From: Lentinus brumalis
Taxonomy: Eukaryota; Basidiomycota; Agaricomycetes; Polyporales; Polyporaceae
Length of the DNA stretch: 64,000 nt
NCBI GenBank assembly: GCA_001792895.1
Contig: MARA01000019.1
Location: 434,001-498,000, forward strand
Direction of reading: 5' to 3'
A program made the position numbers and the translations under genes. This document shows, piece by piece, positions 45,937-56,809 of the stretch (the first letter of the stretch is position 1; each line of letters begins with the position of its first letter). The notes beneath the pieces were generated by a model, which made no database searches, had not been told where the DNA came from, and saw only the letters and a list, made by a program, of their open reading frames with translations.

Positions 45937-48297
45937 ATGGCCGACGATCCCCGACGGGGTCACACCTCTCGTTCCTGCTTGCAATAAGCTTTAGACAACA
46001 CTCTCGGAGCAGTCTTCCTCGGAACTGCATTAGCTTCCATGTACGTTCTCGCTTCATACAACAAGTGGGTAGCTAATTCGGGAGCAGGCTATGTGGCCTC
46101 GGAATTCATCAAACGTACCGGTATTCCGGAACTATTCTGCGATGTCCGCCTCCTCAAGATCATGGTACGTGCGCTGCAGCCCTGTTTACATAGATAGGTT
46201 TCTGACGAATCCATAGGTCGGTGCGATATGGTATGAACCTGTTACGAGGACGTACGATCAAGTCTGACGCATGCGCGCGAGTAGCGTTCTCGATGCCGCG
46301 CATGAGGCCATGGCCATCCACCTGTGGTACGTACTCCTACCTCTGACCCGGGGCCGAACCTCACGTAGTCGGTTATGACAGCTATTCTACATGGTGTCGC
46401 ACTACCTTGATCCTCTGCGGCTTCTCAGTGGTGTCTGGTAAGTCCTTCTGGAACTTGGTATACCTCGTCCTGATAGTTCTCTTTGAAGGTCCCTGCGGGT
46501 GCGTCCATTCGCCGACAGAGTGATAGTCGACATTGTTTGATACGCCGTTGACCTCCTCTAGCTCATCGTTACGGTCACAGTAATGTCGTGCCTATCTTTT
46601 CTGTAGCGAAGGACTTCATAGTTGACCTGCCCAGGAGCAATTGGGACGATCAATCTGTAGGTACTCACCGATTACCACGCTGCGACTTGTCATTTAATCG
46701 AAGTGTTTTAGGTTCTTTGCTCGACATTGTTTGATACGCCGTCTGACCTCCCTCTAGCTCATCGTTACCGTCACAGTATGTCGTGCCTATCTTTTCTGTA
46801 GCGAAGGACTTCATAGTTGACCTGCCCAGGAGCAATTGGGACGATCACCCATCTGTAGGTACTACCGATTACCACGCTGCGACTTGTCATTTAATCGAAG
46901 TGTTTCTTAGGTTCTTTGCTCGCCGAGTGTTTATCGTATGTGGTCAACTCTCTTTCAGGTATCCCGAGTTACCTCACCGTCCGACAGTGTCTGGGCGACA
47001 GAAGATGTACCCGCTGGTAGCCGTACGTTGCCCTCTAAAGAGACGTCTGTTGTTCCTTACCGTCTTGACCCTTCAGATCGTTATGATCATCGGAGAGATG
47101 GGTATGTGGTCTATCTTGCTTCTCGTACCACATTCCTTAACTCTTTGCAAAATTCAGCTTCGCAATTGGTGAGTTATCGCTTGACTCGCTGTCTACGTGC
47201 CGTCAATGACGCACACTCTTCAGCCGCCACTGTCATCACGTGCGTCGACCTTCCATGCTCGAGCTTCCGTGTCTGAAATAACTCTCCAGGTTCGTGGATG
47301 TTACATTCGCCCGATTTGAGGAGCATAGCGTGGTGAGTGCTATGGCTATGACACGCCCGACGTTACTAGACCGTCTTCCCCAGTGGGTCGTCTATACTGC
47401 ACTGAGCTTGAGAGTGGCGACGGACATCGGCCTTGCGCTATCCCTCATCTTCTACCTCCAGCGCAGTCGGACCGGCTTCAAGAGGTACGGTTCCCGCCTC
47501 AGTACGCTTGATACGGTGGTGCTCACCTATCATCCGCAGCACGGACAGCATGATCGACAAGTTGATTATGTACGCATTCAACACAGGTGCGCAGCCAGTC
47601 CGGGGAGAACCCTGCATATTAGCTATCATGCTAATACTCTCCATGTCATAGGGCTCGTCACCAGGTCCGCACTCTGTCGTCCTTGCCTTAGTCACTAGCT
47701 AACCCCAGTACTCTGCACTCAGCGTCTTCAGTCTCGCGACTGTCATTGCGGTGCGTACGCTACTTTCATTCAACATTCATCTTCCTAAGACGTGGTACCA
47801 GGCGGTCACATTGCCGGGCAACCTGATCTACATTGGCATATACATTGTGTCTCTAAAAGTCAGCCTTCCTCATCTGCGTCCTCCACACCTGGTGCGCTGA
47901 CCATAAATGTTCCCTGATCTTGCAGTGTATTCGAGTTCCGTCCTCGCGGTGTACGTCCTGCGTCCTCCATATGTTTGTTTGGTGAACTACGTATCTGACC
48001 GCCTTACTTCTACAGTCTTAACTCAAGGAAGTCGCTCGGCAAGATGAAGTCGGGCATCAACTCTACTGGAACGTCGTGGCTCGAGATGCAGATAGACGTC
48101 CCTCCGACGTCGTCAGCCACGCGCACGCGGATGGACCCTCGTGAGGTGAGCGTTCCCTTCTGCTTGTCGACGCGCATGACACTCACGTGGCCGAAATCCA
48201 GGCGATAGAGCTGGGCGTGAAGGCTAGTGGTCCTGAGCGTAACGCGGACCACTTCGTGTTCACGTCTCCGACAGGAGGCTCAGCTCTGAAAGAGTAG
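45937..48297 (+). pseudogene. DUF6534 multi-helix membrane protein (copy 6), probably broken
   Basis: The family core is present: LDNTLGAVFLGTALASM (helix 1), FIKRTGIPELFCDVRLLKIM, YLDPLRLLSGVW, LIVTVTV, FFARRVFI, LTLQIVMIIGEMG, then WVVYTALSLRVATDIGLALS with LIFYLQRSRTGFKR, DSMIDKLIMYAFNTG, TLPGNLIYIGIYIVSLK, VYSSSVLAV and LNSRKSLGKMKSGINSTG. The tail continues to TSPTGGSALKE at 48297. Two defects are visible. The likely start (MADDPRRG at 45937) is separated from helix 1 by a stop codon and frame change near 45990. A ~194-bp segment around the FFARRV exon is duplicated in tandem (46527-46920). The 3' half is clean. If the defects are sequencing or assembly errors the gene could be intact; hence the pseudogene call is tentative. 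Confidence 0.6.
46527..46920 (+). repeat. Tandem duplication of ~194 bp inside DUF6534 copy 6
   Basis: Copy A (46527-46720) and copy B (46721-46920) both begin TCGACATTGTTTGATACGCC and both end near GGTTCTTTGCTCG. Aligned by eye they differ by about six small insertions or deletions (1-3 nt) and one substitution (G/C in GTTACSGTCACAG). The segment holds the end of one intron, a small exon and the following intron. Only copy B continues into the complete FFARRVFI exon. Confidence 0.9.
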
Positions 48298-49078
48298 TGA
48301 CGTGCACAGGTTACCTCGTTCAGCTTATTTCTCTCCCGTATGCATCTGCACTTTGTTCTATACCGTATATGCCGTCTGTGACTCCTTTCTGTTACTTTGT
48401 ACGACTGGGCACTTTCCCAGCTTCCATTCGAATTGCTGCCGCACTATCACACTTGAGAAACGAGACGTTCATTATGGAGTTCCAATCTTGTACCCAGTCT
48501 GACTAACAGCAATACGCTTAACGTCAAGGAGTTCCGGTTCGATGCCAGTGCAGGGCCATCCGTGCGACGTGGAGTGATTTCTCCCGGCGCTCGGGCTCAC
48601 TAACGTTATGTTCTCGGACTTGTCAAGCTCCGGACTTGGCTTGACCATTTCGACGGTGTCGCCGCCGGTCTATCCCCATCTCCCACCTCTGTGGGTCCAC
48701 CGTGCGACTCGCAGCACACCCCTCCGAGGGTGTCCAGCTCGGACGTTCTAGTGCAACGCCGCCGACCTCACAGACTCCGATGCATGCTTCGCAGTAGCAC
48801 GAACGCGACTCTCAGTGGGCGTACGTGAATGGGGACACACAGAAGGACGCCACTGATGATGAGGGCGTGCTGGCCCTGCTCGTAGTGACACCGGGACACA
48901 GATTGACCACATGCTACGCAGGTCCCGCCCAACGTCGCACGAGCGTCGGAACGAGTTCTCATGTGTGGTCGAGGGTGTCTTCTCGCCGCCCTGCTCGGAC
49001 ATTCTTTCGATGTGGCGCGCCTTCTAGGGCGCTCGGGTGCACTGCACGCAATCCGCAATGCGATACTGGCAGTGGGAG
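48298..49078. other. Spacer between converging DUF6534 copies 6 and 7
   Basis: The two flanking genes converge here, so it holds both 3' ends. A minus-strand frame continues beyond the modelled stop of copy 7 to 48768; it would only be coding if the last intron of copy 7 is not used. Confidence 0.4.
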
Positions 49079-51128
49079 CTACACGGCGTGAGTGATACAG
49101 GTGTCTGACTGATTGGCCGGATATGCTCCTTCTTTCATACCCCGCATGACTTTCATGTCGAGGTCTTGGGGCCCTCGGGCCGTGAAGGCTTCTCCGTCCT
49201 CCGCGTGAGTTATTGTCTGCCTTGTAATTTCCACCTGGCGTATGCACAGAAGAGAAGAAAAGTTCCCTCAGCCTTGGTCGGGGGAAAGATTCGTACGAGA
49301 CGCAACTACTCACCACCGGCCCATGCGCCTGGGGTATGGAGAACTGGAAGCCGCGGCTTCCGGACGAAAACATCCGAGTCTTGCTAGCGAGCGTGTTGCG
49401 AATGTGCGATCGCGCATTGAGTGAACCCAGAAATGAGTTGGCGTATACTGAGAGCGTAGTTGTCAGTAGGATTCATATCCGTATGAGACCGGTAACCCAC
49501 ATTTAGTCTGTATCGCGAAGAAGCCGAGGAAGATCAAGCTGTCTTTCTTGCAGGCGAACTGCGGAGGACATTAGAGTCGAGTTCGATGACCCTAGACTCC
49601 ACTGTGACACTGACCATAATGACGCATGCCATGGATGCCGCCCTATGAGGAGGAAGAGATGGTCAGAGGGCTACGATGACATTGGGGTCGGGGCCGCATA
49701 CCCTGTGAGTGCGCCAGTGTTCACGGTGTACAACAGGATCTTGTTGACCATACTGCTAGATTGCTTGCTACGCTGACGGTCAGCCGAGTGGATTGTTGAG
49801 TCACGATGCACTCACTGGTAGAAGGTTCCCGTCTCCCATAAATTACCGCGCTTGAGGTAGAAGGTAAGGGTCAGGGCGACGAGAAGGTCCACCAACGCGG
49901 CGCAGCCGAGACCGCCGCTGACCGTCGCCTGGGTGCGAGTCAATACTGCGCCTCGAGGAAGAGGATTTACCGTGCAGACGGACTCACAATTCCGTTGGCA
50001 GAGTTGCGGAGCTTGATCCAATCCGGATCTGTGATAGATAGAATGGTAGAGCCTGGTAGAAGTGTTCTCTCAGCAGAAGCAGGGTCAAGCAAGCACGTCG
50101 ACGTACCAAGACCGAATCCTAGACGTCGGATGTGTAGGTAGTCAGTTTGGGCAGTCGATCAAGGTGCTCTGGCGGGTACCAACCTACTCTTGCCAGAGCA
50201 AAGATTCCCTGCGGACATGCATGAGTACGACATACGTAAATTTCAGATGTGTGCGATCGTACAATGAAAGTGGTCCATATGGTAGCCTTGCCGCTGACTG
50301 AGGCTGGTGTTAACAGGGCTTCTTAGGACGTGACGTCTGACGGACCTATCCAAACCCTCCATGTGTAATACCTAGGGACGTAAGTCAGAACTCTGTCAGA
50401 ACACGGTGGACGTCACGCTACTCACCCTTGCACGCACAAGCCGACCAGCATCTGTAGTGTCCACGTGGTTAGCACCGGGCAGACATAATATCTTACAGAG
50501 GACGCACACTACAGAGTACAGCCGCCTGATCGCACAAATATGCAGCAGCCTATGTCAGCCGATAGACAAGATGGGAACGAACTGTCACTCACTCCGACGC
50601 CCCTAGAGAACGACATTGGATCAGATCACTGGGTCTGCAGCAATAAATCACGTACCAGTCGACGCGAATGAAGTTCAAGATATCCCAAAAGCCGGATATC
50701 AAGTAGCCGTAGATGAATTTGATGCAGAACGCCGTATGCAGCGTCTCAAGAATCCTGCTCGTGCGACAGTGTCAACTGCTATCGAGTAACCCCCGTGCAT
50801 GAAGGCCGACGACTAACCACACTCCAAGGACCTTCCGACACAGTATTAGCACTGAATAGAGGCAAGAAGCAGACCGCAGAACGGAGAACTTACCAAAGAT
50901 TTTAGAAACCTCCCGTCCTTCGTGTACCTCTGAGTGTATATGAAGGTCTGCAAGGTCGTCATCCCGTACAAACTGCACAACGGGTCAGAAGGGAGCACGC
51001 AGATCGTCGTACCGTACTTACATGCAAGCAACGAAGACGGTGATCAACAAGCCACCCATGACATCTTCAGCCGGGTTCTTCGGCAGTGTCGCACGCGGGA
51101 CAGGGACGGTGGGCGACGGAGTGCTCAT
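49079..51128 (-). CDS. DUF6534 multi-helix membrane protein (copy 7)
   Basis: The start MSTPSPTVPVPRATLPKN at 51128 is followed by PAEDVMGGLLITVFVACM (helix 1), LYGMTTLQTFIYTQRYTKDG, LETLHTAFCIKFIYGYLISG and FWDILNFIRVDW. Next come ATVSGGLGCAALVDLLVALT with LTFYLKRG, MVNKILLYTVNTG, FACKKDSLIFLGFF, VYANSFLGS and LNARSHIRNTLASKTRMFSS, then FQFSIPQAHGPVV. The last part is uncertain: either an intron near 49240 leads to EDGEAFTARGPQDLDMKVMR and a stop at 49079, or the frame runs on to 48768. It is very similar to copy 10 through the first four exons but lies on the opposite strand. Complete DUF6534 domain; function unknown. Confidence 0.78.
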
Positions 51129-51766
51129 GATGAGCCAGTATGAGAGAAGGAAGTTCGGGGCAAGGAGAGAGCAGGGGACGTGGAATTGGGAACCTCGACT
51201 CCGCGCTCAGTCCATGATTCAGGGGTTCCAAGAAGTAGGAGGGCTGAAGACGATGGCGCGCTTGATGGTACGAGAGTCTGCGTGAGATACCTGTCCGCCG
51301 GGAAGATGCAGAGTGAACCTGGAATCATACCCGATTGTGGGCGGTCGGGCGCATCTGATTCGGACGGCACTCGATCCACGATGGGCTTCAGACAGCGCCC
51401 AACGTCGGGGCTTCGCAGGTCGGCGCACGGTGCTTTGGACGTAAGGTCGCGACTGTTGTGCGCTGCTACGCAGCATCTTCCCTCCTCGGCGGTTGCGATT
51501 GGCGCCTTCATTCTGACAACCTCGTCTTGTGCTCAATCATAGGCGACACTGCCCGCTTGTTATAGCGCCCTTTACAACTACACGCTTGGGTTATGTTGGA
51601 TTCAAATCGACCGAAAGAGAAGATAGAAAAGACATATGGGAGATTGTCGTAATATTCTGAAACGGCTTGTCCGTCACTGTCGATGTATCTTGCCTTCATC
51701 TACAGACGGGACTGCGGAGATCGCACGGTCAGCTGTACGATCCACAACAGTAGAAGCACACCTACC
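51129..51766. other. Spacer between DUF6534 copies 7 and 8
   Basis: No gene recognised in 638 bp. It is the promoter region of copy 7 and 3' flank of copy 8; open frames on both strands (51125-51542) mirror each other and lack motifs. Confidence 0.45.
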
Positions 51767-53951
51767 TCAGGCAAAGGCCGACGGGCAGTCCACCGCCTTA
51801 TCCTGTCGCTCAAGATCCTCGTTCACATCTTCGACGGACAGGTCACGCACGAATCCCGACTTGGTCGCGGAGAGCTCCAAAACCATCGATTCGGTCGTAA
51901 CAGTCGGGTCGATCTATCGCTGTATGTCAGAACCGCCACATGCAACACCGAGGAAAGATGTGGTCTTACCGAGTGCCGCACGTTCATGCGCCGAGAAGTG
52001 AATAGGGAGCCCGTGCTGGCTGGAGGCTCGGGCGCAGGTTCCGTGCTGAACCCAAACGGGGACGTGTCGATGAACGGGCCTGAGCACTTGGAGGCGAGGG
52101 ATTGCCGGGAGTTGAGCCTAAAGGCAGAGTCAGTACTAGTCGTGATCTTTGATCGATCGCGACTCACGCAGCCAAGAGGGTGTTGGCGTACACTGAAAGG
52201 GAGGGGAGTGAGCAAGTTATCGACATCTGGCCAGAGTTTGAGTATACGCACTCTTGGTGCCGGGAATGCCTATTCCGATGTAGATCAGGTTGCCGGGACG
52301 GAGGAAGGCCTAGGCGAGGACCATGGAAGATTAGCAGAGTCCATGAGCGACGGACGATCGGATTGTACGTACGAACAGGAGAGAGAGTAAGTTGAAGACG
52401 CTATTATATGGATGTCAGCGGATGCAGGAAGTGGCTTGAGAAGTATAGCTACCCAGTCAAGAGACCTGCAATCAACGTATTGTGGATGAGCATTATGGCC
52501 ACGCATATCGCACGCCTGGAGCTCCACGTACCGGTGTTGATGGAATACATGATCATGACATCTAACATCGAATCCGTACTGTTGACAGATGAGAAAACAT
52601 ATGACCCGAATTACGGTACAACTCACCGTCTGATTCCAGTCCGACTACGTTTCAAAGTAAAGATGAGTACAACCGTCAGGAGGATATCGGCGGTGACGGC
52701 CATTGTTGAACCCGTAGAGACGAGCCACTGCGGAGGCATCAATAACGTACAAAGAAGGCGAGATAGTACAATACCGTAACGTGCTCGAACCCTTCGAACG
52801 TGGGTATGATGAACCTACACTCTCGAGATCAGGGGGAGAGGCAGCATGCTCGCATGGGAAGACTCACGCCTCAGCGGTCGCAGCTGTTAAGCAATGAGCT
52901 CATGGTATGCGGGAGACGCGGAGATGTAACTCGCCTGCAAAGAAACCTGCGAAGCACGTGAAGGTCATTGAGCAGGGGCCGTTGATCATACCCGGGGTCA
53001 GATACTTGCCGATTTCGAGGATGCAAAGCACCGCCTGCAGAAGAGTCAGTACGCCGCTGCAATCCTTTGAATGCATCATAGTACTCACCGCAAAAGCGAC
53101 GAGTATCCGGTAGCGGGGACCAACTGATGTGTAGCTCAGCACTTCGTGTCTGCACTCCATGGCGAGGGACAGCACACTCACGAATCCAGACACGACGAGC
53201 AAAGAAGCTGGATTTGCGGCCATTAGATAAGGGCGCGAGGGTATGAATAGTAATGCTACCTTTGCGTAGACGTCATGGCGATGCCCTTAGCGACACTATG
53301 AGCGCGTGCTGAATGCATGATGGAATGGATATCGTACCGAGGCCAGCGGCATAATCTGCCGAAGGGATATGTTGAGTATCAGAGCATCCTGGTGTCACGT
53401 CGGAGGACTTACGTTCATGGACCTAGAGTGAGCGTCAGTTTGTTCAATCCGCCGAAAGCTGCCAGTGTATGGACGTACCAGGTCCCACGCAAGAGAGCAA
53501 ACGGATCGAAGTAGTTGGTGACGAGGTAAAAGTAACATATATGCACGGTCAGGACGGAGGTGAAGGTCTCCAAAATGCTGAGTCTCCGAATGAGATCGCG
53601 GTGCGAAGACAGTGAACCAGTCGGGTGCTCACGCAACGAAGACAACCTTGCGGGCGCGGGAGTTCAGCTTGCAGACTGAAGCGAGCGGATAGAAACTCAC
53701 CAATCCTTTGAGGAGTGTTGAATCTCCGGGGTACATGCTGAAGTATCGATAAGACTGATGCAGAGTAAGGCCATACAATCTACATTGGCTCAGTCAAGCT
53801 TCGCGACTTGGGAGGGTGCAATGTCAACGTACATGAGGCCAGCGAATGTCCCCAGTAGTACCGCTCCGAAGGTGTTGTCCAAGGCAGGGATCTTGGGCAA
53901 CAAGGCAAGTGGGTTCAAGGGAACGGAAGTGGCGTTCTGTGGCGCTGCCAT
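51767..53951 (-). CDS. DUF6534 multi-helix membrane protein (copy 8)
   Basis: The start MAAPQNATSVPLNPLALLPK at 53951 is followed by LDNTFGAVLLGTFAGLM (helix 1), YGLTLHQSYRYFSMYPGD, ILETFTSVLTVHICYFYLV with TNYFDPFALLRGTW, a segment PASLLVVSGFVSVLSLAME, then WLVSTGSTMAVTADILLTVV (domain-opening helix), DSMLDVMIMYSINTG, VYANTLLAA and LNSRQSLASKCSGPFIDTSP. The tail reads SLFTSRRMNVRHS and, across the last intron, IDPTVTTESMVLELSATKSG, ending CPSAFA at 51767. Splice sites are canonical and all exons found are open. A longer in-frame start upstream of 53951 is not supported by the family. Function unknown. Confidence 0.8.
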
Positions 53952-55218
53952 GGGTGTCTGCCGCGGCGGCGTGCTCAGACTGCAGACATATAACTGCGCG
54001 ATGAGAACGATGGCTGATCGAATCCCACCCACTGGGCCGCCCACAGCCTCAGTGGGTCCCTAAGGTGCATCAGATGTCTTGCCGAACATATTCAGATGCG
54101 AGCCGTTGTTCTAGGACAACAGAAGCTAGGACGGGGGCCATCCGTCGGAGAACTTCGTGGTGCGCTCATGAAGAATCACACCAGCGTTCACGCCACACAA
54201 ATGGGAGAAAGACACCAATAGAGTGCACAGTTACTCACCTGGCGTGCACCTGGCATCTTGAACGAGCGCAGGCAATTGCATGGGCGAGCCGCTCAACCAC
54301 AGGTCCGGTTGAGATACGTAGGAGAACCTTGCCTCCGCTTGGCTGACGAGTCATCGGCCGTATGTAGGTTCAAAGATGGGATAAGGTGATGGTATCCGAC
54401 TCCTCGGAGGCGCAGTCCCCAGCAGGGAGCATACGTACAAATTCCACGATGAAAGGACAAGCTCTGACGAAGCAGTCTGACTACCTAATGCCGCTTTCAT
54501 CAGTTGTGTTCATCATAACGGCCGCCAGAAGCAGGAAGCACATACCTGTGCATGGAATCATCATGCATGAAGCATCACTAAGTACCCGTGGCTGGCGCAG
54601 TGAACGTTGCGGTATCGAGTGGAATATGGTCTCGGGGAAGCGCCCGAAGAGTGGTGATATGCCCGATATAGAGCCCGGTCCGGAAGAAACCGGAAGGCGC
54701 GGTTGACAAGTCGTCGCCTCTCATTTTCTCCTCACTCGGCTCTCCTCCTCCTCTCACCGTCTCCTCGCTGTCGTCTCTTGCTTTCTCTGTCCTGCAGTAT
54801 ATCTGCTTGGCCTGCCTTGAGCGCTCGATCAGAGGGGACATCTCGGTTCCATCTCGCTTCCCTGCTCTGCCGCTGCAAAGATCTTCTCATGGCACTTGGC
54901 GGCGCCCACACGAAGAAGTAGAACCATTCCTCGCAAGCGCTGTTGCCGCGCCGAAACTCCATGTCGCGTACATGCGCTCTGGTTCCGTCAAGGTTCGTTA
55001 CGCATGCATGGCCTTCTGGATCTAGTGGAGGACACCCATGTCTCGTTGCCGGTCATTTCGCGTTGGTGTGTCGTGTTGTTCCCAAGGAGAGACCTGTGCT
55101 GGATGTTGGACTTCATGGCCAGCTAGAGTAGAGACCTCGACCTCGACCTCGACCTCGAGACCCATCGCTAGAGCAGGCTCCTGTAGCGATTCTCGCGGTG
55201 CGTTTCGATCTTATCCCA
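53952..55218. other. Unassigned region with a CCTCGA hexamer repeat
   Basis: No gene recognised. A pyrimidine-rich tract lies at 54725-54795. Four copies of a CTCGAC-type hexamer lie at about 55135-55160. Confidence 0.4.
55135..55160 (+). repeat. CCTCGA hexanucleotide repeat, four copies
   Basis: Four consecutive ACCTCG units. In one plus frame this encodes an alternating Ser-Thr stretch; no coding function is claimed. Confidence 0.8.
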
Positions 55219-56040
55219 TTACGACGTTCGCATGCTCTGTGCTATCCAACAAGATACAAAGATGCATTTTAATCTACGACGCGTCACGGAAACCTCACTG
55301 TCCGGTCTCTTGATATCGTTGCTTGTCTGATGGCCCTCTCCTGCTCCCAACGCTCTGTTCCCCACGTGGCTCCCCCTTTCGCGTTCTTGGCCGAATGCGG
55401 GCACTCCCCCGACCCAGTAAGCTCCGTTCGCCGTCGGTGCTACTACGCCACGTTGCTCTGGGACCTCAAAGCTTGTTCGGGATTCCTCAGTTAGCCACGA
55501 TCGTAGTGGCCTACAGAAAGAGACCCGACCTTCCGACGACAGCGTCCGCTCGTCGAGCGAGGATATCGCTTGTGTGACCTTGTCGTTGTGCCCGTGAACA
55601 TGGCGGCGCTCTCTCTGTCGTTGCGGTTTCAGCCGCAACGTGTTATCCGACGACGCAGACGCAATATATTTGCCGTCCGACGAGAACTGCGCCGCGTTCA
55701 TCACGCTGTCGTGCCTCTCAAGCGCGAGCAGCGAAACGAGTCGCACATCGTGACATGGCCGTGTATGCATACTGGAAGGATTCCGCTGCTGACCGTTTGA
55801 CGACGGACGCGCTTGCCGTTTTCTAAGACGCATCGATACGAGAGTCGGTCGGTGATGTGTTCGCCTTCGCCGCCCTTGCGACCCTTCCTGTGCTGGAATA
55901 TCGCTCGACCAAGGGCGACGGCCGCCTCGTGTTGGCGTTGTGGTGCGCACAGAATCGGACTCTTCACTACAATCAGCGGAGTCTTCCTCTAGCGAGCAGC
56001 TGCTGCTCACGCACCTAGTGAACGACGCGTGCGGTATCAA
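55219..56040 (-). pseudogene. WD40-repeat protein remnant
   Basis: One near-complete WD40 repeat is readable: LLALERHDSVMNAAQFSSDG followed by KYIASASSDNTLRL. A second, degenerate repeat follows: GHNDKVTQAISSLDERTLSS, then FCRPLRSW. The usual Trp-Asp end of each repeat is missing, and only two of the seven or so repeats needed for a propeller are seen. Upstream is a low-complexity charged stretch (EEDSADCSEESDS). The fragment resembles the beta-propeller of F-box or NACHT/WD40 proteins that are numerous in agaricomycetes. It is probably a broken copy. Confidence 0.55.
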
Positions 56041-56809
56041 GTTCATCGCTCTGGATCCAAAGATGTAGGTCGATACGCTGAGCTGAGACTGTTGCCGACA
56101 TGATATGCCAATTGGGCGAGAGTCCAGAGCCTGAGGACACGCGATTCCCTGAGCTCTGAGGAAAGGTGAGACTCTGACAGTGAGAGGCAAGTGAGAGGCA
56201 AGTGAGAGATGCGCTGGCGGCGAAGACAGGCACAGTCGAAAGCGCCCCGGACTGATCTCCGGGCCGGGCTGACGGTGGCGCGTCCTTCTCTCCTCCCACC
56301 ACCGGTCCAGTCACTGAGTCAGTAGCACAGGGTTGCTCTGACCGGGCTATCCGCATCTTCCAAACACTTGTGCTGTACAATTGACTGATATCAATCTGCA
56401 TCTCATGCGCTCCGAATACGCAGAGAGGTAGCCTCTTTGTCAAGTGCGTCCTCGAGTCGTTGACCATCAAGAAAATTCACCGAACAGAAGGCAGATGGCG
56501 GTGGAGTTCCTTGATTCAGCGCTGTGCAGGCTGTACGTGGCCGCGGAAGATCAGGATCAAGTACCAGGAGATGGGTGGTGGGTATGCGCCCGTCGTCGCG
56601 CGCGCGCAATCCAGAAGGTGAGTCCGGCGCCGGATGGACACACAGATGTTGACGGCAGGGCGTCCGTCTAAAAAGGCTGGTCTGGGAGGCACCCTCAATT
56701 CCTACAGAGTTCCCATCGTGATTGAGTTTGGGAACCGACAGCTTTAAGCACCGGCAGCCTCTCTCGACCCCTTACACGTCCTAGATCCACCTCCATACCT
56801 CCTGAAGAC
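56041..56809. other. Unassigned region upstream of DUF6534 copy 9
   Basis: A minus-strand open frame at 56015-56470 (151 residues, Ser/Thr-rich) shows no motif; it could be an upstream part of the WD40 relic. The rest is the promoter of copy 9, with a CT-rich stretch just before the ATG. Confidence 0.35.
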
